From Bradyrhizobium sp. Tv2a-2 (GTDB lineage: Bacteria > Pseudomonadota > Alphaproteobacteria > Rhizobiales > Xanthobacteraceae): DNA of 64,000 nt. The notes beneath the pieces were generated by a model that was given only the letters and a program-made list of their open reading frames with translations, ran no database searches and was not told where the DNA came from. A program made the position numbers and the translations under genes. Below are positions 1 through 8,649 of this stretch, piece after piece. The stretch is taken from contig NZ_AXAI01000020.1 in assembly GCF_000472425.1 (NCBI RefSeq), positions 62,117 through 126,116 of the forward strand, given 5' to 3'. Numbering within the stretch: position 1 is the first letter of the stretch; every line of letters starts with the position of its first letter.

Positions 1-56
1 GGCATTTCAGCATTCCGCCTAGCGCGCGTGATCGGTGAGCACCCGCGGTGCCGATG

Positions 57-224
57 TCAGGACGGATTGGCAGAGCTTCCGGCGGACGGCGGCGGCTCCT
101 TCATAATTTCGGCGAGGAATTTCGCCTCGTCCAACAAAAATCTGGATGCCGGATCCTCATCCGGTTTTGCAAGCTGAGGGCGCGGCTTCACGGCTGAAAG
201 GATCGATCTTAACGCCTCGGACAT
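57..224 (-). CDS. Small hypothetical protein (55 aa)
   Basis: A 55-residue frame begins at an ATG with an AGAGG ribosome-binding stretch about six bases before it. It reads as a soluble, charged peptide with an amphipathic segment (SRFLLDEAKFLAEIM) and a Pro/Ser tail. The open frame extends further upstream, but this ATG is chosen for its binding site. No family is recognised and no signal peptide or membrane segment is visible. It could be a chance frame. Confidence 0.4.
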   Translation of the reverse strand: MSEALRSILSAVKPRPQLAKPDEDPASRFLLDEAKFLAEIMKEPPPSAGSSANPS

Positions 225-339
225 GACAACCTCTGGGTTCGGCATCGCCGCCCCGAACTTCAGGGCACCCAGGTTAGTCCCAACCCTCGAAGGAAATGGA
301 GCGCGCAGAGGAGGTACCCAAAAGCGCCGCCGTCGCAAT

Positions 340-818
340 TTGCGCCGCGCACCTTATCGGGCCCATGGTGCTGCTCAACCGATAAAGCTGACTTTCGCAG
401 TGACGAGCCGGTTCGTCGACGACATGCGTGCCGCCGCCGCGGCTGGTACGTAACTGATTTGGCAGCCGCCGGCTCGCTGCGTCGGCGTAGACAACTGCGC
501 ACGACGCCAAAAGCAAAATGGATGCTCCCGAACCTCGCTGGGAGCATCCTGAAGTCTTGAGGCGGATTCCGGGGAAGGAATGTCCGCGCGTGCATGGAGA
601 AAGCTGTTTGTGCCGCTTTCGTCTTTGCGCTGGCGCAAATTCTTTTCCTGCGACCTGCCGGCCTGCCTCGCAACCTTACCCGATCGGCGCCGCCGGTGTG
701 ATGATACGGATGTTCCCGTTTAAAAAGCTGCCAGGCCGTCTATTTGCGCCGCAATAATTTCACACTTCGAGGACCAATGTACGCCCGCGCTGGGGACGCA
801 GCATGGGGGACTATCGCC
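340..818. other. Intergenic stretch without a supported gene
   Basis: Several short overlapping frames exist on both strands. None has a convincing ribosome-binding site together with family-like composition. Nothing is annotated here. Confidence 0.5.
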
Positions 819-1205
819 ATGGCTGATAGCGGCTTGTGGCAGGAACGCAGGCATCGGTTGGCGCGCTACCAGGCAATGGAGCGAGAGGCGACCGATCCGC
901 TTGCGGTTGGTTTGATGCATGACATTGTTTTGGAATTGGAGGCTGATCTGAATGAACAGATCGACCAGGAGGCGCAACTCATCTTGATGCGTGATTTCGC
1001 ATTGGAGCCGGGGACGATCGAGTTTCATGGGCTCGCGGTGTCGTGCCTGGTCCGAAGCCTTTCCAGGCAAGGCGCGTCCTTGGACCTGGCCAGCGCAACT
1101 GTTATTCCAGATCGCTTTACGCTAGCGCTCCCGTTGGAAGGTGTGAGCTATGCCTGCCGCCTCTTATGGCGGAAAGGGATGGAGATCCGAGTGAGCTTCC
1201 AATAG
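819..1205 (+). CDS. PilZ-like domain protein
   Basis: This 128-residue protein begins at an ATG nine bases after GGGGGA. Residues 1-60 form a charged helical segment. The C-terminal half (from about residue 73) has the short beta-strand pattern of a PilZ domain, including V-R-x-L-S-R-Q-G-A-S-L and a closing W-R-K-G-x-E-I-R-V. PilZ domains often bind cyclic di-GMP, but the usual RxxxR and [D/N]xSxxG motifs are degenerate (LSRQGASL in place of D-S-S-x-x-G), so binding is uncertain. The gene is convergent with the RiPP operon and probably unrelated to it. The fold call rests on pattern recognition only. Confidence 0.5.
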   Translation: MADSGLWQERRHRLARYQAMEREATDPLAVGLMHDIVLELEADLNEQIDQEAQLILMRDFALEPGTIEFHGLAVSCLVRSLSRQGASLDLASATVIPDRFTLALPLEGVSYACRLLWRKGMEIRVSFQ

Positions 1206-1330
1206 CGCGGCGGCTGGCGCCTTTGGGGTTCGGTAAAGAACGGCGCTTTCGTCCCCGCCATCTTTTCGAACTCGGACTGTTTTCGCTCGAATGGCACACC
1301 GCCTTGCAAGCCAGCCTTGCACTTGCGCGA

Positions 1331-2791
1331 TCAGGCTTCCGTTTGCGCGGCTGCCTCGCGGCCGAGCGCGAACACGCCGACCGGGCCTTCGACGTGAATG
1401 GGCAGGCCGGTCATCTTCGAGAACAGCTCGATATTGCTGGTGCCGATGGCGCAGCCACCAAGGCCCATGTCGGTGGCCGCAAGATAGAGCGTCTGCAGCA
1501 GCACGCCGACATCCTTGAGCACCAGCGAATAGGCGATACCGGCGTATTTCCAGGACAGCCGGCCGAAGCGGGCGGCGATCGTGATAAGGACTTGCGGCTC
1601 GGTCGCGGTGTCCATGGCGAATTGCGCGGCGCCGAGCATGGCTTCGAGCTGCGCGTTCGCCGTTTCGATAGCCGTGAGCGCGTGGGCCGAGGCGTCATAA
1701 TGATAGAAGCCGCGCGGCAGGTCGGCGCAATTGGCGACAGCCAGGTAAAGTTCGAGTTCGTAGGCGCTGCCGGCGGCCGGGTAGGGCCGGGACGTGTAGG
1801 AGACGAGCGGACTATCCGCACGGTCAAATTCGACCGGGCTTTCCCAGCGCGACAGCACGCGCGCGGTCGAGCCGAGAAACAGCGCCAGCTCTCTGAGCGT
1901 GATCGGGCGGGTCTCGTCGAAATCGCGGACCGAATGACGCTCGCGCAGCAGCGTTGCGATCGTGACATCAGGCGGGTCGTCTGTTGCGAAGGGGCTCAGT
2001 TCGATTGTCTTGCCGGGCCAGGCAGGCCGCTCCGCCGGCAGCGGCGGTAGCCACCCGGCATAGGAATAGAGTCCGCCGATCGGATTGGCCTGCCGTCCTT
2101 CGGTCGAGCGAGTGTGGAAAAGGAGATCGTGGAAGTCCCACATCACGAGGTTCGCGTCGCCCTCGCTTCCCCGCAAGCCGTCGGTCTTCGCATCCGATGT
2201 GAACAGGATTTCGCAATCTGCGAGCAGCGCCAGCAGCGCAAGGCCCGGAAAGCCGCGCTGGCCCTTCAAGTCGCCGATCTTCCGCGGCACCGCGAGACTC
2301 GCAAGAAAGCCTGCGACTGCAGAATCGCAAATCCGGAACAACGCGGCCGCGCGCGGTGATTCCAGCACAAGCGCGTCGGCACGCCGCCGCATATAGGCAA
2401 AGCGCGACAGCACGATGGTGTCGGATGCTCGGAGCTTTGGCAGCTGCGGCCAATAATCCGCAAGCTGCGGTTCGATGACGACAAGATCCTTGGTTCCGCG
2501 CGCCACACGATATTCTACAAAACCGCGGCGGGCCAGACGGCGCACCAGGGCTGTGGTCTCGCGCGCCGGCGGTTTGCTTCCGGCGAAGGAGGCAAGCGGC
2601 AGACCGTCGTGCAGGCCTTCCGCACGCTTGAGCACTTGCGCGCTGAAGCGGCCGAGCTCGACGGGATAGGAATCGACCATGGCGGCTAGGCTGCCGTCCG
2701 GCTGCGCCTGAAGGCTGACGCGCTCGTTCAACCGCACGGACAGCGTCAGCGTCGCCTTCCTTGGCATTGGCTGCTTTTTCGGCGCGCGCAA
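1331..2791 (-). CDS. sagB: SagB-family peptide dehydrogenase (azoline oxidase)
   Basis: An FMN-dependent nitroreductase-fold enzyme of 486 residues, of the type that oxidises thiazolines/oxazolines to azoles in TOMM peptide biosynthesis. The C-terminal half carries family signatures: R-x-S-V-R-D-F near residue 285, the A-G-x-Y-S-L-V-L-K-D-V-G-V-L-L-Q helix near 430, and G-L-G-G-C-A-I-G near 450. The first ~230 residues match the extra N-terminal domain common in SagB proteins. An internal ATG at 2767 is an alternative start. It begins 14 bp after the YcaO stop on the same strand, so the two are almost certainly cotranscribed. The precursor is Cys-rich, so thiazoles are the expected product. 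Confidence 0.85.
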   Translation of the reverse strand: MRAPKKQPMPRKATLTLSVRLNERVSLQAQPDGSLAAMVDSYPVELGRFSAQVLKRAEGLHDGLPLASFAGSKPPARETTALVRRLARRGFVEYRVARGTKDLVVIEPQLADYWPQLPKLRASDTIVLSRFAYMRRRADALVLESPRAAALFRICDSAVAGFLASLAVPRKIGDLKGQRGFPGLALLALLADCEILFTSDAKTDGLRGSEGDANLVMWDFHDLLFHTRSTEGRQANPIGGLYSYAGWLPPLPAERPAWPGKTIELSPFATDDPPDVTIATLLRERHSVRDFDETRPITLRELALFLGSTARVLSRWESPVEFDRADSPLVSYTSRPYPAAGSAYELELYLAVANCADLPRGFYHYDASAHALTAIETANAQLEAMLGAAQFAMDTATEPQVLITIAARFGRLSWKYAGIAYSLVLKDVGVLLQTLYLAATDMGLGGCAIGTSNIELFSKMTGLPIHVEGPVGVFALGREAAAQTEA

Positions 2792-2805
2792 TGAAGTCGC
2801 TTCCG

Positions 2806-5157
2806 TCAGGTGTGTGGCAGGAACGGAGTCAATTCGCTCTCCAGCCGCGGCCGCTCGAGCAGGCCGAGCTTGACCGGGATGTCGTAGAGGCGGCCGGGCC
2901 CGAAGCGTTTATAAAAATGCCGCAGGCCTGGCACGGTCACGCGCACCACGGGAACGCCGACATCGGGCCGGGTCTGGTCGAGCGCCAGGAAATCATACCC
3001 GGCCTGGCGCGCGACCTCGACGCAGTTCTCGACCTGACCGCGGCTGTTGTCGGCGAGTTTTAGCCCTGGCGCCGGCGGCACCGCCGGATGCGCGGCAGGA
3101 AGCAGGAAGGGATAGTTTTCGAGCTTCAGTGGCGTGACGCCGTCGAGCGACGGCTTGTCGCCGCTGGAGCCGCCCATCATGCCGATGGCCAGGAACTGGT
3201 TCAGCTCGGTGAGCGCTCGCAGTAGCGCGATGCGCCGATCGAAATGCGCGCCCGAGCCGAACTCGATGTTCTCATGTCCGTCGCTCATCCAGTGCATCAT
3301 CGCGACGTAGGTCGGCACGCCGAGATCACTGGTGACGTCGAGCACCCAGACCTTGCGGCCGGCGTCGGTGAACTGCGTCCGCAGATCTTGGACATAGGAA
3401 TCGTCGAACTGGTCGAGGTCGAGCTCGGCACGCTGGACCTGATTGTACCACCAGATCGCATAGGCATCGCGCTCCACAAGCTCGAGAAAGCCCTGGACAA
3501 TCGCCTCCTCCAGCGTGTTGCCGGCGGCGCAGCCGTTCGAATCCGTGTGAGCATCGTAGTAGAAGAAATATTCCAACCCTGTCGGCAGGTAGCGGAAGCA
3601 CTGGTCGCGCAGCGACCACACCGGCGTCCAGTCGATCTTCTCCGTCGGATCGAGCGGCGGCGGCACAGGATGATGAGAGGCATTCTCGTGGTTGCTGAAT
3701 CGGGTGCGAAACTGCTCTTCGCTGAAATGCTGGACGTCGTTTGGCATGACGGCTTCGCCGGGTGCGAAGTCGGTGAAACGCCTGGATATCCTGATCTCGT
3801 CGCCCTGGTAGATGCCGGAATAGCGCTCGATCGCCTCCATCAGCGCGCTAGCCTCCGCCTGTTCGGCGGTCGAGCCCTTGCCGAAGCTGCCGCCCTGCAA
3901 CCCCGAGCGCAGTTGATCGACGCTGTGGGCAGGCGCCGAGAAATTATGCTGGGCGAAGAAATTGGTGTTGAGCGGCAGATTGGCATCGATCCGCTCCAGC
4001 TTCTTGACGACGCCGGTAAGCGGGCTGACATGCTTGCGGAAGCGCGCAACCGTCGCGTGTGACGTTACCGTACGATAGCCACCGCTGGTCATGACAAGCT
4101 TCGCGCCAGGTCCGAGTGCGACCGGTTGGGGCGCGCGGCGCGGGTTCTGCAGCTTCTTGCTGCCGCAATGCGGGCACTGCGGCCGCTTGGCCACATAGTG
4201 TCGCGCGATGGTCGAGCCCAACAGATCGAAGCTTGCGATGTGGTCGTTCAGGTCGGTACGAAAACCCGAGCCAACTGCCTTGGCAATTTCGTTCGCAGTA
4301 AACTGGATCGCGCTTTCACCAAAGGTCTTGCGGGTCAGTGGTGAGATTGCGACGGCCTTGGCCGAGCCGCGGTCGAGAAACCCCTTGATCTCGCGGTTGC
4401 GGATCATACGGTCGAACAGACAGGTCCAGCAGGCGCCGTCCGGCGGATTGAAGACGGGACCAACCAGCGGGAAGACGCCGGAGGGTTGAACCAGCAGCCA
4501 CGGCGTCTTGTCGGTGACGCGCTGCTTGTTGATCTCGCCAAGGCGGCGCTCAAGGTAGTCGTTCACCAGGGTGACTGTGAGGTCTGCAGGTCCATTGACG
4601 ATGGTTACACCGCGCTCACGTAGCGCAGCGGTTAGCTCTTTCGCACCGTCCACGTCGAACGCCTCGACACGGACTCGGCATTTCTTCAAGGCTTCCGCAG
4701 CGGACTGCGGCGAAAGCCCGAGGCTCGCCCAATAGCCAGCCACGGGGGCAGCGAAGGGCTGCGAAGAAGCTGTCACGACATAGCGGCGTTCGATCATTCG
4801 CTTGATCACGTCCTCGACCTGGTCAGCCGGGAATTTGGCGCCAAGCTCGGCAGCAAGTTGTCTTGCGCTTTTTCCGCGTTCGCCGATCGCCTCGGCGAGC
4901 GCGACGTAAAGCGGGCCGTGCAGGAAGAATTTGCGGTCCTCGGAATAGAGGCAGACGACATCGTCGGGCAGCACGTAAGCGGTGAAATTCGGCGCGAATT
5001 GCAGCATGTCTTTCGGCGCTCGCCGCGGCGCCTGCGGTGATCGTCGCGGGGCCCGCTTTGAGGCTTTTTTCGAGGCTGGGCGCGAGGCCGCCTTGCGCTT
5101 AGGTTTTTTGGTCATCGTGTCAGCACGCGGAGTTGTCTTGAGGGGGCGTTGGCGCAT
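2806..5157 (-). CDS. E1-like leader-binding / YcaO cyclodehydratase fusion (TOMM biosynthesis)
   Basis: This 783-residue fusion protein should bind the leader of the adjacent Cys-rich peptide and use ATP to cyclise Cys/Ser side chains to azolines. Residues ~15-50 are a Lys/Arg/Ala/Pro-rich tail. About 50-330 is the E1/ThiF-like partner domain with two zinc-type pairs, A-C-W-T-C-L and Q-C-P-H-C-G. From ~380 comes the YcaO domain, with ATP-site signatures K-G-S-T-A-E-Q-A-E-A-S-A-L-M-E-A-I-E-R-Y-S-G and E-A-I-V-Q-G-F-L-E-L-V-E-R-D. The C-terminus ends P-F-L-P-H-T, a weak version of the Pro-rich tail of RiPP YcaO enzymes. The start is uncertain: an ATG at 5115 is equally possible and neither has a clear ribosome-binding site. 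Confidence 0.9.
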   Translation of the reverse strand: MRQRPLKTTPRADTMTKKPKRKAASRPASKKASKRAPRRSPQAPRRAPKDMLQFAPNFTAYVLPDDVVCLYSEDRKFFLHGPLYVALAEAIGERGKSARQLAAELGAKFPADQVEDVIKRMIERRYVVTASSQPFAAPVAGYWASLGLSPQSAAEALKKCRVRVEAFDVDGAKELTAALRERGVTIVNGPADLTVTLVNDYLERRLGEINKQRVTDKTPWLLVQPSGVFPLVGPVFNPPDGACWTCLFDRMIRNREIKGFLDRGSAKAVAISPLTRKTFGESAIQFTANEIAKAVGSGFRTDLNDHIASFDLLGSTIARHYVAKRPQCPHCGSKKLQNPRRAPQPVALGPGAKLVMTSGGYRTVTSHATVARFRKHVSPLTGVVKKLERIDANLPLNTNFFAQHNFSAPAHSVDQLRSGLQGGSFGKGSTAEQAEASALMEAIERYSGIYQGDEIRISRRFTDFAPGEAVMPNDVQHFSEEQFRTRFSNHENASHHPVPPPLDPTEKIDWTPVWSLRDQCFRYLPTGLEYFFYYDAHTDSNGCAAGNTLEEAIVQGFLELVERDAYAIWWYNQVQRAELDLDQFDDSYVQDLRTQFTDAGRKVWVLDVTSDLGVPTYVAMMHWMSDGHENIEFGSGAHFDRRIALLRALTELNQFLAIGMMGGSSGDKPSLDGVTPLKLENYPFLLPAAHPAVPPAPGLKLADNSRGQVENCVEVARQAGYDFLALDQTRPDVGVPVVRVTVPGLRHFYKRFGPGRLYDIPVKLGLLERPRLESELTPFLPHT

Positions 5158-5288
5158 GGCGAAAAGGCGCGGCCAGTGGCCGATTCACGCGCCGCGCCAG
5201 CATCGCTTCGAATATGCAGGAAATACGACCGGCAGTCGTCGGCAAGCCCGCAAATGCGGTGAGGCGTGAAAGTATAACAACGCAAGAA

Positions 5289-5318
5289 TTGGCCGGGTCG
5301 ATGATCGATCCCGGCCAA
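5289..5318 (-). terminator. Hairpin between precursor gene and YcaO gene (attenuator-like)
   Basis: An inverted repeat with TTGGCCGGG and CCCGGCCAA arms, extended inward by TCGAT/ATCGA with one bulge, lies just after the precursor stop. In the transcribed direction only a broken U-rich stretch follows, so partial termination or an mRNA-stabilising 3' end is more likely than full termination. Such an element would give more precursor than enzyme mRNA. Confidence 0.5.
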
Positions 5319-5362
5319 CAAAACGCTCTGCTCGTCGATATGCAATCGGAACGTGCCGCGGC

Positions 5363-5761
5363 TTAGCAGAGGCGGCAGATGCCCCAGGATGCGCAGCAGC
5401 TACCGCAGCCCCCACAGCCGGCGCAGCGGCAACCCACCCCGCAACGGCACGCCCTGCAGCCGCCGCAACCTCTGCAGCCACCGCAACGGCAACCCCAGGC
5501 CATCTGCTGGGCACCGGCCTGACCGCTTTCCTTGTCGAAGAGGTGGAAGGTCGCGAGGCTGACGTCGGCAATTTCCTCTTCGCCGAGCACGAAGTGCTGG
5601 TTGGCAATCTTGTCGAGTGACTGGGGGATATCTGCGGTCGGCAGCGTGGATGCGGATGCGCTCCCCGCCAGCGAAAGGCCCAACCCAGCGGCACCCAAAG
5701 CCGGCACGGCGGCGGCTTTGGTCACACGCTTCCGCTTAGAAGCTTGTTTCACCCGTGACAT
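5363..5761 (-). CDS. Cys-rich TOMM precursor peptide with signal-peptide-like leader
   Basis: This is the likely substrate of the downstream YcaO and SagB enzymes. The 132-residue product starts at an ATG eight bases after GGAGG. Residues 1-15 are basic (RVKQASKRKR), ~16-37 are hydrophobic small residues (PALGAAGLGLSLAG) ending ASA-S like a signal-peptidase site, and ~58-77 hold an acidic amphipathic segment (LGEEEIADVSLATFHLFDKE), the probable enzyme-recognition element. After GQAGAQQMAWG comes a ~42-residue core with 15 Cys in Cx/CxxC spacing with Gly and Arg, two Ser and no Thr, ending CRLC. It heads the minus-strand operon. The class name is not recognised, but Gly/Cys cores beside YcaO are classic TOMM precursors. 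Confidence 0.85.
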   Translation of the reverse strand: MSRVKQASKRKRVTKAAAVPALGAAGLGLSLAGSASASTLPTADIPQSLDKIANQHFVLGEEEIADVSLATFHLFDKESGQAGAQQMAWGCRCGGCRGCGGCRACRCGVGCRCAGCGGCGSCCASWGICRLC

Positions 5762-5996
5762 CGTCGCAACCTCCATAAACTTTTCAGAACTGTGTGGGAC
5801 TCCAGCAGATAAATTCTACGCTGGGCGCATGCGCCGCGCAAGCGTGATAGCTCTACTAAGTCGTTGTTGCATATTCATTTCCTATTCATGTTGATTAACG
5901 CCGCAATGAATGGGAGCACATGAATCGGCGTACTTGAAGAGGCGCACGTTGCGGTGCGTCACGGCACTCATCGTCGTGGTGATTAGAGAGGTTTGC

Positions 5997-6887
5997 ATGG
6001 TCGATCATCCCACAGCCTTCGCCTGGTACGAACTGCTGACAACGGACCTGCCCGCCGCGCAGTCCTTTTACAGCAAGGTTGTCGGCTGGAATGCGGAGGA
6101 CGCATCCACGCCGCAATTCGCTTATCGGCTTTTCAATGCCGGCGGCGCACCGGTCGCCGGGCTGATGGAGCTGCCACTGGAGGGGCGGAAAAGGGGCGCA
6201 ACGCCGCGTTGGGTCGGATATATCGCGGTGCGGAACGTGGACGGCACGGTCGATCGGCTCAAGGCGCTTGGCGGGGCGGTTTATGTGCCACCGACCGACA
6301 GCAATATCGGTCGGATCGCGGTGGTCGCGGATCCGCAAACCGCAACGCTGGCGCTGGTCGGCGGCCTGAAATACGGCACGGCCACGGCAGAGGCCGATGG
6401 GCTCGGCCCGGTTAGCTGGCACGAACTGTTGGCGGGCGAGAGCAAGGCCGCCTTTGGCTTCTACAGCGCCTTGTTCGGCTGGGAGAAAGCGCAAGCCGAG
6501 GAGGCGCTGGTGGATACCTATCAGCTCTTTACTTCCAGCGGGCGCACGCTTGGTGGCATGTTCACCAAATTCGCGGCCACACCGGTCCCGTTCTGGTTGT
6601 ATTATTTCGAGGTCGCCGATCTCGATACGGCGATCGGTGAGGTGAAGGCGGGTGGCGGCCAAATCGCACAGGGGCCGCTCGAGCTTTGGGGCGGAAGCTG
6701 GATCGCGCGCTGCATCGATCCGCAGGGCGCGATGTTCGCATTGCAGGGCCGGCGCAGAGATGATGCCACCGATCGTAGCGGCGAGGGCGAATCCGACGCC
6801 GCGTTGGCCTGGTCGTCCTCCTGGGGCGGCATCTCGTCCCGAGGCCAGTTGCTTGGCAAGAGGCCGAGGGGCAAGGGCCGCCCCTGA
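5997..6887 (+). CDS. VOC-superfamily (glyoxalase/bleomycin-resistance fold) protein, two domains
   Basis: The 296-residue protein starts at an ATG six bases after AGAGAGG. It contains two vicinal-oxygen-chelate domains, ~5-120 and ~135-255. Each begins with a W-x-E-L-L or W-H-E-L-L strand, then F-Y-S/T and a V-V/L-F-G-W segment, and ends with a D-P-Q-T/G-A strand. The arrangement matches the soluble two-domain VOC proteins annotated as glyoxalase or CFP-30B-like. Substrate unknown. The last ~45 residues are low-complexity Gly/Arg/Ser and look unrelated to the fold. It is divergent from the RiPP precursor across 235 bp, so a shared control region is possible but unproven. Confidence 0.8.
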   Translation: MVDHPTAFAWYELLTTDLPAAQSFYSKVVGWNAEDASTPQFAYRLFNAGGAPVAGLMELPLEGRKRGATPRWVGYIAVRNVDGTVDRLKALGGAVYVPPTDSNIGRIAVVADPQTATLALVGGLKYGTATAEADGLGPVSWHELLAGESKAAFGFYSALFGWEKAQAEEALVDTYQLFTSSGRTLGGMFTKFAATPVPFWLYYFEVADLDTAIGEVKAGGGQIAQGPLELWGGSWIARCIDPQGAMFALQGRRRDDATDRSGEGESDAALAWSSSWGGISSRGQLLGKRPRGKGRP

Positions 6888-6894
6888 AGCCGCC

Positions 6895-8085
6895 TTACGC
6901 CGGCTTCGGCTCCGGTACCTTGGACTCAGCTGTCTGGGACTCCGCTGCCTTGGGCGCCGGCGCCTTTGCCGGCTTGTCCTGTCGTTTCGACCAGGAGATG
7001 TAGTAGGCCACTATCGTCATGATGCAGATGCCGGCGAGGCTGACCACGATCTGTGCCAGCACCGAGCCTGAGCTCAGGGTCAGCACGAAGTGCGCGACAA
7101 AGGACAGGAAGACGCCGACGCAGAACACCGCGAGCGACTGCTGGCCGCAGACGATGGCGGGATCAAAGCCCTTCCACTCCAGCGCCGGCCACGTCTTCGG
7201 AATGAACCGCACCACCAGCATCGCAATCACGATGAAATGCAGGAAGCGGTAGGGCGCCATATAGGTCTTGTCGTTGGGATTGAAGGCCGAATACAGCCAG
7301 TTCGGGAACAGCGCGCCGAAGTCGGAGAAGCGGCCCGCCATGGTCATGATCAGCGCAAAGATCAGATAGGCGACGCCGAGATAAAGCGCCGGCTTGGAAT
7401 TGATGATCCAGGCCGACCGCTTGGCGCCGCCGAGTGCGCACCACGAGCCGAAGACGAATATCACCTGCCAGCAGTACGGATCGAAATACCAGGAGCCGGC
7501 CGGGTAGGCGGAGAAATTCCAGCTGAAATGGCGCGCCACCAGCCAGAGCACGAGGGAGGCGATCATGGTGACGTCGGGCTGGCGCAGCATGAACCACAGG
7601 ATGGGCGGGAAGACACCCATCAGCACAATGTAGAGCGGCAGCACGTCCAGATTGACCGGCTTGAACTTGAGCAACAGCCCCTGGCCGAGGGTTTCGGTCG
7701 CGTGGTCGACGAGGCCTGCCACATTGAACTCGTTGATCAGATCTGAATCCATGAAGCGTCGTGCCAGGAAGCTGATCGCCACGATATAGATCACGAACAG
7801 AATGATATGGGCGACATAGAGCTGCCAGACCCGCTTGGTGAGCCTTGTTGCGCCGACGATGAAGCCGCGCTCGATCATCATGCGCGCATAAACGAACGAA
7901 GCCGTGTAACCGGAGATGAAGACGAACAGGTCGGCGGCATCGGAGAAGCCCCAGTTCCGGGTCGTGATCCAGTTCACGACGTTGTCGGGGATGTGGTCCA
8001 GGAAAATCGCCCAGTTCGCAATACCGCGGAACAGGTCGAGGCGGAGGTCGCGTCCTTTGTCGGGTAGCACTGCGTTGATTTTCAT
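6895..8085 (-). CDS. opgC: OpgC family membrane protein
   Basis: A 396-residue inner-membrane protein with about ten hydrophobic segments and an acyltransferase-3-like N-terminus (R-D-L-R-L-D-L-F-R-G-I-A-N-W, then F-L-D-H-I-P). OpgC proteins succinylate periplasmic glucans (osmoregulated periplasmic glucans/cyclic glucans). The W-G-F-S-D-A-A-D-L-F-V-F-I-S-G-Y-T segment is typical. The C-terminal ~35 residues form an Ala/Pro/Lys-rich cytoplasmic tail. It is convergent with the VOC gene across only seven bases. No opgG/H partners are in the window. Confidence 0.85.
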   Translation of the reverse strand: MKINAVLPDKGRDLRLDLFRGIANWAIFLDHIPDNVVNWITTRNWGFSDAADLFVFISGYTASFVYARMMIERGFIVGATRLTKRVWQLYVAHIILFVIYIVAISFLARRFMDSDLINEFNVAGLVDHATETLGQGLLLKFKPVNLDVLPLYIVLMGVFPPILWFMLRQPDVTMIASLVLWLVARHFSWNFSAYPAGSWYFDPYCWQVIFVFGSWCALGGAKRSAWIINSKPALYLGVAYLIFALIMTMAGRFSDFGALFPNWLYSAFNPNDKTYMAPYRFLHFIVIAMLVVRFIPKTWPALEWKGFDPAIVCGQQSLAVFCVGVFLSFVAHFVLTLSSGSVLAQIVVSLAGICIMTIVAYYISWSKRQDKPAKAPAPKAAESQTAESKVPEPKPA

Positions 8086-8327
8086 GGGGTGCTTTCGCGA
8101 ATTGGGCCGTCTTTATTACAAATTGGACCGAGGGGAGAGCCGTCCGGCCCGAGAATGTCACACGGCGTGTCGCGATTGTCACAGCGCAGCATAATGACTA
8201 TACCGGTCCGGCAAGGAACATCCCGGGTAGAGGAATCACCGTCTCAATGCTTGCGGTGACTCCAGCCCATCTTGGACGTTTCCTCCACGCCCTTCAAGTC
8301 AGCCTTTCCAAGAGGTCCCGACCGCCC

Positions 8328-8633
8328 ATGACCGCACGGATTTTCAAGCCCGCCAAGAACGCCATGCAATCTGGTAGGGCGAAGACCAAGGAATGGCAGC
8401 TCGACTATGAGCCGGAGCAGCCGCGCGCCGTCGAGCCGCTGATGGGCTGGACCTCGTCCTCCGACATGAAGCAGCAGCTCTCGCTGCATTTCCACACCAA
8501 GGAGGAGGCGATCGCCTATTGCGAGCGCAAGGGCATTCCCTACCAGGTGATCGAGCCCAGGGAATCGCTGCACCGGCAGATCGCCTATGCCGACAACTTT
8601 GCCTTCCGGCGCGCCGAGCCCTGGACCCACTGA
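8328..8633 (+). CDS. NDUFS4-like ETC complex I subunit
   Basis: A 101-residue homologue of the 18-kDa accessory subunit of mitochondrial complex I (ETC complex I conserved-region family), which in alphaproteobacteria is encoded apart from the nuo operon. Signatures are M-T-A-R-I-F-K-P at the start, W-x-L-D-Y-E-P near residue 25, P-L-M-G-W-T-S-S-x-D, F-x-T-K-E-E-A-I-A-Y-C, and the C-terminal Y-A-D-N-F-A-F-R-R-x-E-P-W-T-H. The start is the ATG of MTARIF; an upstream in-frame ATG would add 27 atypical residues. It associates with NADH dehydrogenase in the inner membrane. Confidence 0.88.
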   Translation: MTARIFKPAKNAMQSGRAKTKEWQLDYEPEQPRAVEPLMGWTSSSDMKQQLSLHFHTKEEAIAYCERKGIPYQVIEPRESLHRQIAYADNFAFRRAEPWTH

Positions 8634-8649
8634 TCAATCGCGGGAAGCC

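Noticed and set aside
5363..5562. Cys-rich core read as a zinc-finger or metallothionein-like protein
   Set aside because: The adjacent YcaO and SagB genes and the two-part leader make a TOMM precursor far more likely.
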